This document shows positions 17,375 to 26,933 of a stretch of DNA of 64,000 nt, piece after piece; the stretch's first letter is position 1; each line of letters starts with the position of its first letter. The notes beneath the pieces were generated by a model. It was not told the DNA's origin. It made no database searches and saw only the letters and a program-made list of their open reading frames with translations. The position numbers and the translations under genes are program-made. Origin of the DNA: Pseudomonas lini (GTDB lineage: Bacteria > Pseudomonadota > Gammaproteobacteria > Pseudomonadales > Pseudomonadaceae); NCBI RefSeq assembly GCF_001042905.1, contig NZ_JYLB01000005.1:124001-188000 (forward strand), written 5' to 3'.

Positions 17375-19303
17375 ATGCACAACACCCTGGAACAGGTTTT
17401 CGGTTATCCACAGTTTCGGCCCGGCCAGGAGGCGGCGGTCAGTGCGGTGTTGGCCGGGCGTTCGGCGGCGGCGATTTTCCCTACCGGTTCGGGCAAGTCT
17501 CTTTGCTATCAATTACCGGCCTTGTTGCTGCCGCACCTGACGTTGGTTGTCTCGCCCCTGTTGGCGCTGATGCAGGATCAGTTAGCGTTTTTGCAGCGCC
17601 ACGGCATTGCGGCGGGCAGCATCGATTCGGCCCAGAGCCGCGATGACGCCAGCGATGTGATGGCCCGGGCCAAGTCTGGCGAGTTGAAGATTCTGATGAT
17701 TTCCGTGGAGCGTCTGAAAAACGAGCGCTTCCGCCATTTTTTGCAGCAGGTGCCGATCTCGCTACTGGTGGTGGACGAGGCCCACTGCATCTCTGAATGG
17801 GGTCACAACTTCCGCCCCGACTACCTCAAGCTGCCGGACTACCAGCGCCAGTTCAACATCCCTCAGGCCTTGCTGCTGACCGCTACCGCGACACCCAAGG
17901 TGATCGCCGACATGGAGGCCAAATTCGCCATCGCCCCCGAGGATGTGGTGACCACCGGTTTTTACCGGCCCAACCTCAATCTGTTGGTGGAACCAGTACG
18001 CGGCCAGGACAAGCGCCGACGCCTTGTCGAGTGGATGAGCCAGCGTCCCGGTCAGCCGAGCATCGTCTACGTGACCCTGCAGAAAACCGCCGAGCACATC
18101 GCCGAACATCTGGGACGCAACGGCATCCAGGCCGAGGCCTATCACGCCGGTTTACCCCATGAGCAGCGGGAAGGGATACAGAAACGGTTCATGGGCGGGC
18201 AATCCAATTGCATCGTTGCCACCATTGCCTTCGGCATGGGCATCGACAAAAGCGATATTCGCAACGTGGTGCATTTCGATCTGCCTAAATCCATCGAAAA
18301 CTACAGCCAGGAGATCGGCCGCGCCGGGCGTGACGGGCAGCCATCCGATTGCCTGGTGCTGGCCAACCGCGACAGCCTCAACGTGCTGGAGAACTTCGTC
18401 TACGGCGACACGCCGGAACGGGACGGCATTCGTTGCGTGCTCGAGGAGTTGCAAGCCGCTGTGCCCGAGGGGCAGTGGGAGTTTCTGCTGGGGCCGCTGG
18501 CCGATCAGAGCAACATTCGCCAGTTGCCGCTCAAGACCTTGCTGGTACAACTGGAGTTGCGCGGAATAATCGCACCGCGTTATGCCTATTACGCCGAATA
18601 CCGCTTCAAGTATTTGCAGGAGCCCGAAGCATTGCTTGCCCGATTTGAAGGTGAGAGAAAGGACTTCGTCTCGGCGATCATCCAGACCTCCAGCCGCGCA
18701 CGGACCTGGGCCACGGTGAATTTCGATGCGCTGTATGAGCAGTATTCCGCCGAGCGCAGTCGGGTGGTCAAGGCGCTGGATTACTTCCAGGAAAAGGGCT
18801 GGGTCGAGGTCGAAAGCAAGCAGATGACTGAGGTCTACAGCCTGCAGCAAGCGAACTTTGATCCCTCAAACCTGAGCGCTGAATTGCACGCCTACTTCAC
18901 CCAACACGAGCGCACCGAGATCGCACGGATTCACGCCATGCTGGATCTGTTTGCCACTGACCACTGCCTGGGCTATCGCCTAGCGGAATACTTCGGCGAC
19001 GAAAACGCACCGAAGCAGTGTGGGCATTGTTCCGTGTGTCACGGTCAGGTGGCGCGGCTGCCAGCACCACCGGAATTGCCAGCGCTTGTGGATAAAAATT
19101 TCGAGGCGCTGTGTGGTGATTTTATCCACAGGCACGAGCAGCACACGGGCAACGTCCCGTCAGCTGAACGCGTAACAAGATTTCTGTGCGGGATCAGCGT
19201 GCCGCTGTTTACCAAGCTCAAGGCGCGGTCGATTCCCGGGTTTGCGGCGTTGGAGGATTATCCGTATGGCGACGTGCGGACGTGGACCGAGGCGCACCTC
19301 TAA
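17375..19303 (+). CDS. recQ: RecQ-family ATP-dependent DNA helicase
   Basis: A 3'-5' DNA helicase of 642 residues. Motif I is FPTGSGKSLCYQLP (about 29-42), motif II VVDEAHCISEWGHNFRPDY (about 130-148), then SIVYVTLQKTAEHI, a motif V/VI region with AFGMGIDKSDIRNVVHFDLP and QEIGRAGRDGQPS. A RecQ C-terminal zinc site follows, C-G-H-C-S-V-C near residue 550. The end does not show a clear HRDC domain and is shorter than E. coli RecQ in that part, so it may be one of the second-type RecQ proteins found in Pseudomonas. Confidence 0.92.
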   Translation: MHNTLEQVFGYPQFRPGQEAAVSAVLAGRSAAAIFPTGSGKSLCYQLPALLLPHLTLVVSPLLALMQDQLAFLQRHGIAAGSIDSAQSRDDASDVMARAKSGELKILMISVERLKNERFRHFLQQVPISLLVVDEAHCISEWGHNFRPDYLKLPDYQRQFNIPQALLLTATATPKVIADMEAKFAIAPEDVVTTGFYRPNLNLLVEPVRGQDKRRRLVEWMSQRPGQPSIVYVTLQKTAEHIAEHLGRNGIQAEAYHAGLPHEQREGIQKRFMGGQSNCIVATIAFGMGIDKSDIRNVVHFDLPKSIENYSQEIGRAGRDGQPSDCLVLANRDSLNVLENFVYGDTPERDGIRCVLEELQAAVPEGQWEFLLGPLADQSNIRQLPLKTLLVQLELRGIIAPRYAYYAEYRFKYLQEPEALLARFEGERKDFVSAIIQTSSRARTWATVNFDALYEQYSAERSRVVKALDYFQEKGWVEVESKQMTEVYSLQQANFDPSNLSAELHAYFTQHERTEIARIHAMLDLFATDHCLGYRLAEYFGDENAPKQCGHCSVCHGQVARLPAPPELPALVDKNFEALCGDFIHRHEQHTGNVPSAERVTRFLCGISVPLFTKLKARSIPGFAALEDYPYGDVRTWTEAHL

Positions 19304-19305
19304 CT

Positions 19306-19402
19306 GTAGGAGCTGCCGAAGGCTGCGATCTTTTGATTTTTTTGCGGAATTGAACATGCCGAAAATCAAGATCAAAAGATCGCAGCCTTCGGCAGCTCCT
19401 AC
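19306..19402. repeat. REP-like inverted repeat (type B)
   Basis: Arms gtaggagctgccgaaggctgcgatcttttga (starting 19306) and its exact inverse ending at 19402, with an AT-rich spacer. It lies directly after the recQ stop. Confidence 0.88.
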
Positions 19403-19530
19403 GGGGGAGTTGGTGTTTTTGAAAGTACATCCATCCCCTGAATGTCGCTCATCACAGGAATAAATTTCAAAAAAGCCCGGCGCCTGACTATGGTGAGGAC
19501 TGTCTTTGGATCGCTAACAAGAGAACAACC

Positions 19531-20757
19531 ATGAGCCAGACACCGTTCGATATTCAGCGCGCCGCCGTGATCGGCGCGGGCACCATGGGCCGTGGCATTG
19601 TCATGTGCCTGGCCAACGCCGGGGTGCCAGTGCAATGGGTCGATAACAATCCGCAGATGCTTGAGCAGGCGCTGATCAGCGTGGCAGATACTTACGCCCA
19701 CAACGTGCGTCAGGGACGGATCGATCAGGCCGAGGCGAATGCGCGCATTGCACAGGTGACGGCGGCTGCTGATTACGCAGCGATCCGCGATGTCGATCTG
19801 GTCATCGAAGCAGTCTACGAAAACCTCGAGTTGAAGCAGAAGATCTTCCGCGAACTTGATGGCTTGATGAAACCTGAAGCGATTCTGGCCAGCAATACCT
19901 CGGCACTGGACATTGACGCGATTGCTGCTGCCACTCGCCGTCCGCAGCAGGTCCTGGGCCTGCATTTCTTCAGCCCGGCGCACATCATGAAATTGCTGGA
20001 AATTGTGCGCGGCGCCCAGACGGCGCCGGCGGTGCTTGATGCGGCGCTGGTGCTGGGCAAGCGCATGGGCAAGGTCAGCGTGGTGTCGGGCAACTGCCAT
20101 GGCTTCATTGGCAACCGCATGCTGCATCCGTACGTGCTCGAAGCGCGCAAGATGCTGCTGGAGGGCGCTTTGCCTTATCAGGTGGATGCGGCGCTGCAAG
20201 GTTTTGGTTTCGCCATGGGGCCGTTTCGCATGTACGACGTGGTTGGCATCGACCTGGAGTGGCGTGCTCGGGAGCTGGCTGGCAAAGGTCAGGATGCGCC
20301 GGAGGTTCAAGTGGACAATCGCTTGTGCGAGCTGGGGCGTTTCGGTCAGAAGAGTGGCGACGGGTATTACCACTACGAACCGGGCAGTCGCCAGGCTGAG
20401 CACGATCTGGAGGTCGATGCGCTGGTGCTGGAAGTCAGCGAAGGGTTGGGGTTCCAGCGTCGCCAGATCGGCCCTGAAGAGGTTCTGGAGCGTTGCTTGC
20501 TGGCGCTGGTCAACGAAGGGGCGAAGATTCTTCAGGAAGGTATTGCGACGTCGGCGCACGACATTGATCTGGTCTACCTCAACGGTTATGGCTTCCCGGC
20601 GGAGAAGGGCGGGCCGATGGCCTGGGCAGATCAGCAAGGGTTGGAAGATATTCATCTGCGGTTGTTGCAGCTTGAAACCAAGCAGGGCGATCACTGGGCG
20701 CCGGCGCGGTTGATTGGTGAGCTGGCGGCGCAGGGTAAAGGGTTTGCCGGCATGTGA
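19531..20757 (+). CDS. 3-hydroxyacyl-CoA dehydrogenase
   Basis: NAD-dependent oxidation of 3-hydroxyacyl-CoA in fatty acid beta-oxidation. It has 408 residues. The Rossmann fold opens AAVIGAGTMGRGIVMCLANAG (about 11-31) and a 3HCDH signature follows, LGLHFFSPAHIMKLLEIVRG (about 145-164). Two C-terminal 3HCDH-type helical repeats follow (GFIGNRMLHPYVLEARKML; RCLLALVNEGAKILQEGI with GYGFPAEKGGPM). It lies upstream of a thioesterase gene in the same direction, with a palindromic repeat between. Confidence 0.92.
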   Translation: MSQTPFDIQRAAVIGAGTMGRGIVMCLANAGVPVQWVDNNPQMLEQALISVADTYAHNVRQGRIDQAEANARIAQVTAAADYAAIRDVDLVIEAVYENLELKQKIFRELDGLMKPEAILASNTSALDIDAIAAATRRPQQVLGLHFFSPAHIMKLLEIVRGAQTAPAVLDAALVLGKRMGKVSVVSGNCHGFIGNRMLHPYVLEARKMLLEGALPYQVDAALQGFGFAMGPFRMYDVVGIDLEWRARELAGKGQDAPEVQVDNRLCELGRFGQKSGDGYYHYEPGSRQAEHDLEVDALVLEVSEGLGFQRRQIGPEEVLERCLLALVNEGAKILQEGIATSAHDIDLVYLNGYGFPAEKGGPMAWADQQGLEDIHLRLLQLETKQGDHWAPARLIGELAAQGKGFAGM

Positions 20758-20760
20758 TAC

Positions 20761-20870
20761 TGATCATTCCCACGCTGCGTGGGAACGCCTCGATGGACGC
20801 TCTGCGTCCGCTCCTGAATGTGACGCAGAGCGTCACGGGCTGCATTCCCACGCAGAGCGTGGGAACGATC
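20761..20870. repeat. REP-like triple palindrome (type C, 'ttcccacgc')
   Basis: Contains ttcccacgctgcgtgggaacg, then ggacgctctgcgtcc, then tgacgcagagcgtca, and finally ttcccacgcagagcgtgggaa: four small palindromes in one block, the outer two being inverted copies. It lies between the dehydrogenase stop and the thioesterase start, so a start upstream of it is unlikely for the latter. Confidence 0.8.
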
Positions 20871-20888
20871 ATGAAAGGACCCGCTCCG

Positions 20889-21308
20889 ATGCCCCAACGC
20901 ACCGACTACCCCCACTTCCAGCCCATCACCACCCGCTGGCACGACAATGACGCCTACGGTCACGTCAACAACGTCACCTACTACAGTTTTTTCGACACGG
21001 CGGTGAACACCTACCTGATCGAAATCGGCGGCCTGGATATCCATGACGGCGAAGTGGTGGGTTTTGTGGTCAGTTCGGCCTGCGACTACTTTGCCTCTAT
21101 CGCTTTCCCGGACCGGATCGAGGTCGGCCTGCGGGTCGGCAAATTGGGTAACAGCTCGGTGCAATACGAATTGGCGGTGTTCAAGACAGGCGAAGATGAA
21201 GCCTGTGCGGCGGGGCGGTTCGTGCACGTGTTTGTGGATCGGGCGTCGAATCAACCAGTGGCGATTCCTGCCGGATTGCGCGGGGCGTTGGAGCGCCTGG
21301 TGGTTTGA
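20889..21308 (+). CDS. Acyl-CoA thioesterase (4HBT hotdog family)
   Basis: A 139-residue hotdog thioesterase of the YbgC/4-hydroxybenzoyl-CoA type. ITTRWHDNDAYGHVNNVTYYSFFDTAVN (about 13-40) has the R-W-x-D-x-D-x-x-G-H-V-N signature, including the catalytic aspartate. The start at 20889 (MPQRTDYPHFQP) with AAAGGA upstream is preferred; the ATG at 20871 is possible. A frame running upstream through the palindromic repeat is rejected. It likely works with the preceding hydroxyacyl-CoA dehydrogenase. Confidence 0.85.
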   Translation: MPQRTDYPHFQPITTRWHDNDAYGHVNNVTYYSFFDTAVNTYLIEIGGLDIHDGEVVGFVVSSACDYFASIAFPDRIEVGLRVGKLGNSSVQYELAVFKTGEDEACAAGRFVHVFVDRASNQPVAIPAGLRGALERLVV

Positions 21309-21313
21309 GGGGC

Positions 21314-21347
21314 AAAAAAAATCGCAGCCCGAGGGCTGCGATTTTTT
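21314..21347. terminator. Bidirectional rho-independent terminator
   Basis: aaaaaaatcgcagccc / ggctgcgatttttt with a three-base loop, between the convergent thioesterase (plus) and glycine-zipper (minus) genes. It has T runs on both strands. Confidence 0.88.
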
Positions 21348-21377
21348 GATCTACCGGTAAACGGGGCGATTCAAGCC

Positions 21378-21863
21378 TCAGTCGCGATAGCGATGTTTAT
21401 GCTTGCGATGACCATAGGCATGGCCGCGACCCGGGTGGCCGTCACGGTAGTAGCGACGATCATCATGACCACGACGATAGGAACGACGATCATCATCGTC
21501 ATCGCTCTTGTTGCCCATGTAGTTACCCAGCGCGCCACCGGCGCCGCCGCCTGCTGCGGAGCCGATCAGGCTGCCCGTGGTGCCGCCCATGCTGCGGCCG
21601 ACCACGTTACCGCCTGCTGCGCCCAACGCACCGCCAATGGCGGCTTCGCCACGGCTGCGTTTGTCTGCGCCGACTGCGCTACCACCCGCACCGCCCAGGG
21701 CCGCGCCAATGGTTGAACCTGTACTGCCGCCTAGCGATTGACCGACGACCGAGCCAAGAACCCCGCCCAATGCGCCGCCCACACCTGCTTCGGTGGTGCC
21801 GCCTGCAGAAGCGAAGCCACTGACCAGGCCAAGGGACAACAAGAGAATCGAGGAGAACTTCAT
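21378..21863 (-). CDS. Glycine-zipper exported protein
   Basis: A 161-residue protein with a signal peptide (MKFSSILLLSLGLVSGFASA, cleavage after residue 20) and two to three glycine-zipper segments (GVGGALGGVLGSVVGQSLGG, STIGAALGGAGGSAVGA and GAAGGNVVGRSMGGTTGSLI). It ends with a strongly charged tail of aspartate, arginine and histidine. Such proteins insert into membranes or form multimers in the envelope; no catalytic function is indicated. It is on the minus strand, followed by a shared terminator. Confidence 0.75.
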   Translation of the reverse strand: MKFSSILLLSLGLVSGFASAGGTTEAGVGGALGGVLGSVVGQSLGGSTGSTIGAALGGAGGSAVGADKRSRGEAAIGGALGAAGGNVVGRSMGGTTGSLIGSAAGGGAGGALGNYMGNKSDDDDDRRSYRRGHDDRRYYRDGHPGRGHAYGHRKHKHRYRD

Positions 21864-22019
21864 AGAGGAACCTCAAGGGGATGACGGCGCGATCCTGAGG
21901 CTGAGTCATGGTTGTGACAACCGAAATCCGACGAGTAACACGACTTGAGCACAATTCTATAAGTTACTGTTTTTTGGGTGGAACTTAAGTGTTTTTCGCC
22001 GGTCTTTAACTACTTCGCA

Positions 22020-22053
22020 AAGGCCGTTTCTGTACAGAAACGGCCTTTTTTGT
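22020..22053. terminator. Perfect 30-base palindromic terminator
   Basis: aaaggccgtttctg and its exact inverse with a GTAC centre, followed by six T on the plus strand. It lies between the glycine-zipper gene's start and the end of the ydeP operon, and likely ends transcripts coming from the minus strand. On the plus strand no gene reads into it. Confidence 0.65.
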
Positions 22054-22088
22054 GGGCGTTTGATAGTTGTCGCGTCAGCAACATCGCT

Positions 22089-22170
22089 AAAAGATCGCAG
22101 CCTTCGGCAGCTCCTACAAAAGCGCAGTCGTGCGCAATCCTGTAGGAGCTGCCGAAGGCTGCGATCTTTT
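22089..22170. repeat. REP-like inverted repeat (type B)
   Basis: aaaagatcgcagccttcggcagctcctac and its inverse, nine bases before the stop end of the ydeP-type gene. Confidence 0.85.
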
Positions 22171-22178
22171 GATCTTGA

Positions 22179-24527
22179 TCAGGCCGACTTGGCCATGATC
22201 AACCCAGTCTCACTCGCCGCCTCCAACCGAATCGCCACAAACTTCGACGTCGGCGTATGGCTGCCATCCCCGGTGCTTTCCAGCGGCACCAGTGGGTTCA
22301 CTTCCGGATAGTAAGCGGCCGCTTGCCCGGCAGGAATATCAAACGCCAGCAGCGTGAAGCCCTTCACCCGGCGCTCACGGCCATCATCCCAGATCGAAAC
22401 GATGTCAGCCTTCTGCCCCGGTTTGAAGCCCAGGCGAATGATGTCGGCCTCATTGACGAACAACACATCCCGCTGACCTTTCACCCCGCGATAACGGTCA
22501 TCAAGACCATAAATGGTGGTGTTGTACTGATCGTGGGAGCGCATCGACTGCATGATCAGGTCCGGCAATACCCCGGTGGCGCGGGTGCGTTCGTGCACCA
22601 GGTCTTTGGGCAGAATGTTCGGACGGAAATTGGCCCGCCCCGACGGGGTATTCCAGCGACGTGCGCCGGCGCTGTTGCCCAGGTAGAAACCACCCGGGTT
22701 CTGGATTTTCTCGTTGAAGTCCCGGAAGCCCGGGATGGTGTCGGCAATCAGATCGCGGATGCGGCTGTAATCGGCCACCAGCCAGTTCCAGTCCACCGGT
22801 TTGCTGCCCAGGGTCGCGGCGGCGATGCCGGCGATGATTGCAGGCTCCGAGCGCATCTGGTTCGACAGCGGCTGCAGCTGACCGTTGGAGGCGTGGACCA
22901 TGCTGAACGAGTCTTCCACGGTCACCGCTTGGGCGCCTTCGGTCTGGATGTCGATGTCGGTACGGCCGAGGCACGGCAGGATCAGCGCGTCTTTACCATG
23001 GGCTAAATGGCTGCGGTTGAGCTTGGTGCTGATCTGCACGGTCAGGTCGCAGTTGCTCAAGGCCTGGAAGGTCCGTGGGCTGTCCGGGGTGGCTTGGGCG
23101 AAGTTGCCGCCCAGGCCGATGAAGACTTTTGAGCGGCCGTCGGCCATGGCGTGAATCGCCTCGACCACGTTGTGGCCGTTTTCACGCGGCACTTTGAATT
23201 GGAAGCGGCGCTCCAGAGAATCGAGGAACGCCACCGGCGGACGTTCGTTGATGCCCATCGTCCGGTCGCCTTGCACATTGCTGTGGCCACGTACCGGGCA
23301 CAGACCGGCGCCCGGCCGACCGATGTTGCCGCGCAGCAGCATCAGGTTGGCGATTTCCTGGATGGTCGGCACCGAATGACGATGCTGGGTAATGCCCATG
23401 GCCCAGCACATGATCACGCTCTTGCCTTTGGCGTACATGCGCGCCGCTTGCTCGATCTCCAACAGCGTCAGGCCGGACTGCTCGACGATCTGCTCCCATG
23501 GGGTGTCGTCGATGACGCCCATGTATTCCAGCACGTTGATCGCATGTTCATTGAGGAAGTCGTGATCGAACACCGCCGGGGCACCTGACTTCTGCGCGTC
23601 GCGCTCCCATTGCAGCAAAAATTTCGCCATGCCGCGCAGCACCGCCATGTCGCCGCCCAGTGCCGGACGGAAGTACGCCGTGTTGGTCGGCTTGTCGCCG
23701 TTGGTGAGCATTTCCAGCGGATGCTGCGGATGCTGAAAGCGTTCCAGGCCGCGTTCTTTCAGCGGGTTGACGCACACCACCTGAGCGCCACGTTTCACCG
23801 CTTCGCGCAGGGGCTCAAGCATCCGCGGGTGGTTGGTGCCGGGGTTCTGGCCCCAGACGAAAATCGCATCGGCGTGTTCGAAATCATCGAAGGTCACGGT
23901 GCCTTTGCCAACGCCGACACTTTGCGCCAAAGCCACACCGCTGGCCTCGTGACACATGTTCGAGCAGTCGGGAAAGTTGTTGGTGCCGAAGGCTCGCACG
24001 AACAGCTGATAGAGGTACGCCGCTTCGTTGCTGGCGCGGCCCGAAGTATAGAACTCAGCTTGATCCGGGCTCGACAGGCCTTGCAAATGTTTACCGATCA
24101 GCGCGAAGGCGTCTTCCCAGCTGATGGGTTTGTAGCGATCGGTCTCGGCGTCATAGCTCATCGGCTCGGTCAATCGGCCTTGATACTCAAGCCAGTAGTC
24201 GCTCTGCTCCAGCAGCGAGCTGACGCTGTGTTTGGCGAAGAACGCGCCGTCGACACGCCGTTTGGTCGCTTCCCAGTTCACCGCTTTGGCGCCGTTCTCG
24301 CAGAACATCACCATGCCTTTTTCCGGAGAATCGCCCCAGGCGCAACCGGGGCAGTCGAAGCCGCCGTTCTGGTTGGTCTTGAGCATTATGCGGAGGTTTT
24401 TCAGCGCGTTATCGCTGGTCAACCAGGCCTGGGCGACGCTGATCAGCGCGCCCCAGCCACCGGCTGGGCCTTTGTAGGGCTTGTAGCGGGGGACGGGTTT
24501 CTGGTCGGCTTGACGGTGTTGACTCAC
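22179..24527 (-). CDS. FdhF/YdeP-family molybdopterin oxidoreductase
   Basis: A 782-residue enzyme of the prokaryotic molybdopterin-containing oxidoreductase family (YdeP/FdhF type). The N-terminal segment NGGFDCPGCAWGD (about 56-68) and FCENGA carry only three cysteines in this region, as in the YdeP branch. A molybdopterin dinucleotide-binding C-domain includes SMRSHDQYNTTIYGLDDRYRG. GTG at 24527 is the chosen start because it overlaps the fdhD stop (GTGA), as expected in the operon. The substrate is unproven; YdeP is linked to acid resistance in E. coli, while annotations often say formate dehydrogenase. FdhD upstream supplies sulfur to the cofactor. Confidence 0.87.
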   Translation of the reverse strand: MSQHRQADQKPVPRYKPYKGPAGGWGALISVAQAWLTSDNALKNLRIMLKTNQNGGFDCPGCAWGDSPEKGMVMFCENGAKAVNWEATKRRVDGAFFAKHSVSSLLEQSDYWLEYQGRLTEPMSYDAETDRYKPISWEDAFALIGKHLQGLSSPDQAEFYTSGRASNEAAYLYQLFVRAFGTNNFPDCSNMCHEASGVALAQSVGVGKGTVTFDDFEHADAIFVWGQNPGTNHPRMLEPLREAVKRGAQVVCVNPLKERGLERFQHPQHPLEMLTNGDKPTNTAYFRPALGGDMAVLRGMAKFLLQWERDAQKSGAPAVFDHDFLNEHAINVLEYMGVIDDTPWEQIVEQSGLTLLEIEQAARMYAKGKSVIMCWAMGITQHRHSVPTIQEIANLMLLRGNIGRPGAGLCPVRGHSNVQGDRTMGINERPPVAFLDSLERRFQFKVPRENGHNVVEAIHAMADGRSKVFIGLGGNFAQATPDSPRTFQALSNCDLTVQISTKLNRSHLAHGKDALILPCLGRTDIDIQTEGAQAVTVEDSFSMVHASNGQLQPLSNQMRSEPAIIAGIAAATLGSKPVDWNWLVADYSRIRDLIADTIPGFRDFNEKIQNPGGFYLGNSAGARRWNTPSGRANFRPNILPKDLVHERTRATGVLPDLIMQSMRSHDQYNTTIYGLDDRYRGVKGQRDVLFVNEADIIRLGFKPGQKADIVSIWDDGRERRVKGFTLLAFDIPAGQAAAYYPEVNPLVPLESTGDGSHTPTSKFVAIRLEAASETGLIMAKSA

Positions 24528-25363
24528 GCTTGATTCTCCAACGCTGGGCTGTAGACCCGTGGTGCATTTTTCTGCGGCAGGTGGATGAGGTTGAGGTTGT
24601 GACGACGGGCCCATTGCACGGCAAGGCTCGTGGGCGACGACAGGCTGACCAGGGTCTGGATGCCGGCGCGTAAAACTTTCTGGATCAATTCAAGACTGCA
24701 ACGGCTGGTGACAATCGCCAGGCCGCCAGTGGTCGGAATCTTCTGGCGGATCAACCCGCCGATCAGCTTGTCGAGAGCGTTGTGTCGACCGATATCTTCA
24801 CGCCCCAGCAGCAATTCGCCATTGCCGTTCATGAACACCGCCGCATGCACCGCGCCGCAATGTTGGCCCAGCGGCTGGAATTCGCCGATGCGCTGGCGCA
24901 GGCCGTCCAGCCATTCGGCCGGGGGGAGTGGAGCGCCGGGCAATACTTTGAGTTCGGGCAGCGCTTGCTCTACCGCTTCCACGCCACAGAGCCCGCAACC
25001 GCTGGTGCCGGCCAGTTGCCGACGCTGCTGCTTGAGGTTCCAGAAGGCGCGATTGGCGATGGTCACTTGCGCGTATTGCGCCGAACCTGTGCCACTGAGT
25101 TGCAGGTCGTAGATATCTGAAGCGTCTTCGATGATGCCGCTGCCGAGGCTGAAGCCGACGATGAAGTCTTCAAGGTCCGTTGGCGTCACCAGCATGACCG
25201 CCTGGCTAATGCCGTTATAGGCGATCGCCAATGCGACTTCTTCGGCCAGCGCGGTGCTGGCCGACTCGGTGTATTCAAGGTTGCAGTAACTGTATGTCTG
25301 GCTTGCGGCGGTCGCGGGCGTTTCAACGGCAGGCGCCGCGCGGGCAGGGCGCTTGGCGTTCAT
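24524..25363 (-). CDS. fdhD: FdhD, sulfurtransferase for molybdoenzyme maturation
   Basis: A 279-residue cytoplasmic protein that delivers sulfur to the molybdenum cofactor of formate dehydrogenases. The signature CGLCG (GTSGCGLCGVEAV, about residue 120) and the binding segment LLGREDIGRHNALDKLIGG (about 178-196) are present. It is transcribed just before the ydeP-type gene and overlaps it by four bases, so it is coupled. A LysR regulator gene lies 94 bases upstream in the same direction. Confidence 0.93.
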   Translation of the reverse strand: MNAKRPARAAPAVETPATAASQTYSYCNLEYTESASTALAEEVALAIAYNGISQAVMLVTPTDLEDFIVGFSLGSGIIEDASDIYDLQLSGTGSAQYAQVTIANRAFWNLKQQRRQLAGTSGCGLCGVEAVEQALPELKVLPGAPLPPAEWLDGLRQRIGEFQPLGQHCGAVHAAVFMNGNGELLLGREDIGRHNALDKLIGGLIRQKIPTTGGLAIVTSRCSLELIQKVLRAGIQTLVSLSSPTSLAVQWARRHNLNLIHLPQKNAPRVYSPALENQA

Positions 25364-25457
25364 TAGGCATCACCGACGGTTTGGTCAGCTTTAAGCCTAG
25401 GCGTGTCAACTTGTCGCGTCTAATTGCTATTACTGATCTGCCGATAGATGGGGTCGA

Positions 25458-26345
25458 TCAAGAGTCTGTCAGTGATTGTTGATAGATCGCGAAACAGGCT
25501 TCTGCGAGCGCCGAACGTGGAGCACTGCGACGCATGATCAGCCCCAGCCGGGCGAGGGTCTGGGCACTCTCGATGGGTTGGAGGCGCAAGTGATCGGTGA
25601 GATTTTCGAGACCACCATCCAGCGGCATCACGGCACAACACAGACCGCCGTGTACTGCTTGTAACAATTGGTGGACTGAATCGGTTTGCAGCAACGGTTG
25701 GGGGGCCAAGCCACGACTGTGGAAGTTATGGTCGATGGACTGGCGAAAATGCATGCCGCTGGTGAGCATGCCCAGCGGCAGTTCAATCAACGATTTCCAG
25801 CTTAAGGGTGCGTCGCCGAAACTGAAGAAACGCTGGTCGTAAAGCAATCCCATACGGGTTTCGCTGAAGGCCAGGGAGTCGAAACGCTCACCGTCCAGGC
25901 GTTCCAGGTAGGACACGCCGAGATCGAGGCGATTGTTCGCCAGCTGTTCGAGGATCTGCTCGGAACTCAGGGCCGAGAGTTCGAAGCGCAGGTTCGGGTG
26001 CTCGGCGTGCAGGCGCTGCATCAGCGGTACCGGGTCGAAACTCGACAGCGGCACCACGCCCAGACGCAACGTACCCACGAGGTTGCCGCGACAGGCTGCC
26101 GCCTCGGCCTGCAAACCGTCGTAAGCCGCCAGCACCGTGCGCGCCCACGCCAGCACACGCTCGCCCGGCGCGGTAAAACCTTCGAAGCGCTGGCCGCGGT
26201 TGACCAGCGGCAGTTCGAGTTCTTCTTCGAGGCTGCGCAGACGCATGGACAGGGTCGGTTGGGTGATGTGGCAACGCGCGGCGGCCTGGCCGAAGTGCCG
26301 GGTTTCGTCGAGAGCGATGAGGAATTTGAGCTGCTTGATGTCCAT
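25458..26345 (-). CDS. LysR-family regulator upstream of fdhD-ydeP
   Basis: A 295-residue transcription factor. The winged helix-turn-helix is in MDIKQLKFLIALDETRHFGQAAARCHITQPTLSMRLRSLE (1-40). The effector-binding domain follows from about 90 to 295. It lies 94 bases upstream of fdhD on the same strand and is divergent from the LysM gene, so it may control either. The target is inferred only from position. Confidence 0.9.
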   Translation of the reverse strand: MDIKQLKFLIALDETRHFGQAAARCHITQPTLSMRLRSLEEELELPLVNRGQRFEGFTAPGERVLAWARTVLAAYDGLQAEAAACRGNLVGTLRLGVVPLSSFDPVPLMQRLHAEHPNLRFELSALSSEQILEQLANNRLDLGVSYLERLDGERFDSLAFSETRMGLLYDQRFFSFGDAPLSWKSLIELPLGMLTSGMHFRQSIDHNFHSRGLAPQPLLQTDSVHQLLQAVHGGLCCAVMPLDGGLENLTDHLRLQPIESAQTLARLGLIMRRSAPRSALAEACFAIYQQSLTDS

Positions 26346-26482
26346 CTTCGCTCCAGGGCGTGGGCAAGGTTTGCGATTCTACCGCCTGCGCGGGGTTGGG
26401 TCATTGGTCGGCTGGGAGCCGGGCTTCGCAAGGCTGGTCTAGTCTTTGGCGTCTGGAACCTAAACCCCAAGGAGAGTGCACC

Positions 26483-26923
26483 ATGAGTATTTTTAGCTTT
26501 GTGAAAGAAGCAGGCGAAAAACTTATCGATCTGCTGACACCTGGCAATGCGAATGCCAGCGAGCAACTGAAGGAACACATCAGCAAGGTCGGCCTGGGTA
26601 ATCCGAATGTTCAGGCGACCATCGAGGGCGACAAAGTCATCGTCACCGGTGAAGTGGCGAGTCAGGAAGAGAAGGAAAAGATTCTGTTGGCTGTGGGCAA
26701 TATTGCCGGTGTTGGCAGCGTGGATGACCAGATCACTGTGACTGGGCCGGTTGCTCAGGCGGCGCGCTTCGTCACCGTTAAAAAGGGTGACACCCTCAGC
26801 GCGATTTCCAAGGCTGAATACGGCGACGCAAACAAGTACAACAAAATCTTCGAGGCCAACAAGCCAATGCTTTCGCACCCGGACAAGATCTATCCGGGGC
26901 AAGTGTTGCGGATTCCCGAATAA
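26483..26923 (+). CDS. BON and LysM domain protein (YgaU/Kbp-like)
   Basis: A 146-residue protein, MSIFSFVKEAGEKLIDLL..., with a BON domain (about 25-85, VQATIEGDKVIVTGEVAS) and a C-terminal LysM (about 95-145, FVTVKKGDTLSAISKAEYGDANKYNKIFEANKPML). This is the architecture of E. coli Kbp/YgaU, a potassium-binding protein of the cytoplasm. A perfect AAGGAG lies eight bases before the ATG; the frame upstream of it is not coding-like. Followed by a REP element. Confidence 0.92.
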   Translation: MSIFSFVKEAGEKLIDLLTPGNANASEQLKEHISKVGLGNPNVQATIEGDKVIVTGEVASQEEKEKILLAVGNIAGVGSVDDQITVTGPVAQAARFVTVKKGDTLSAISKAEYGDANKYNKIFEANKPMLSHPDKIYPGQVLRIPE

Positions 26924-26933
26924 TGTGAGGCCC

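Noticed and set aside
20754..20888. Longer version of the acyl-CoA thioesterase
   Set aside because: Its leader would be translated from a palindromic REP block; the family start is at MPQRTDYP.
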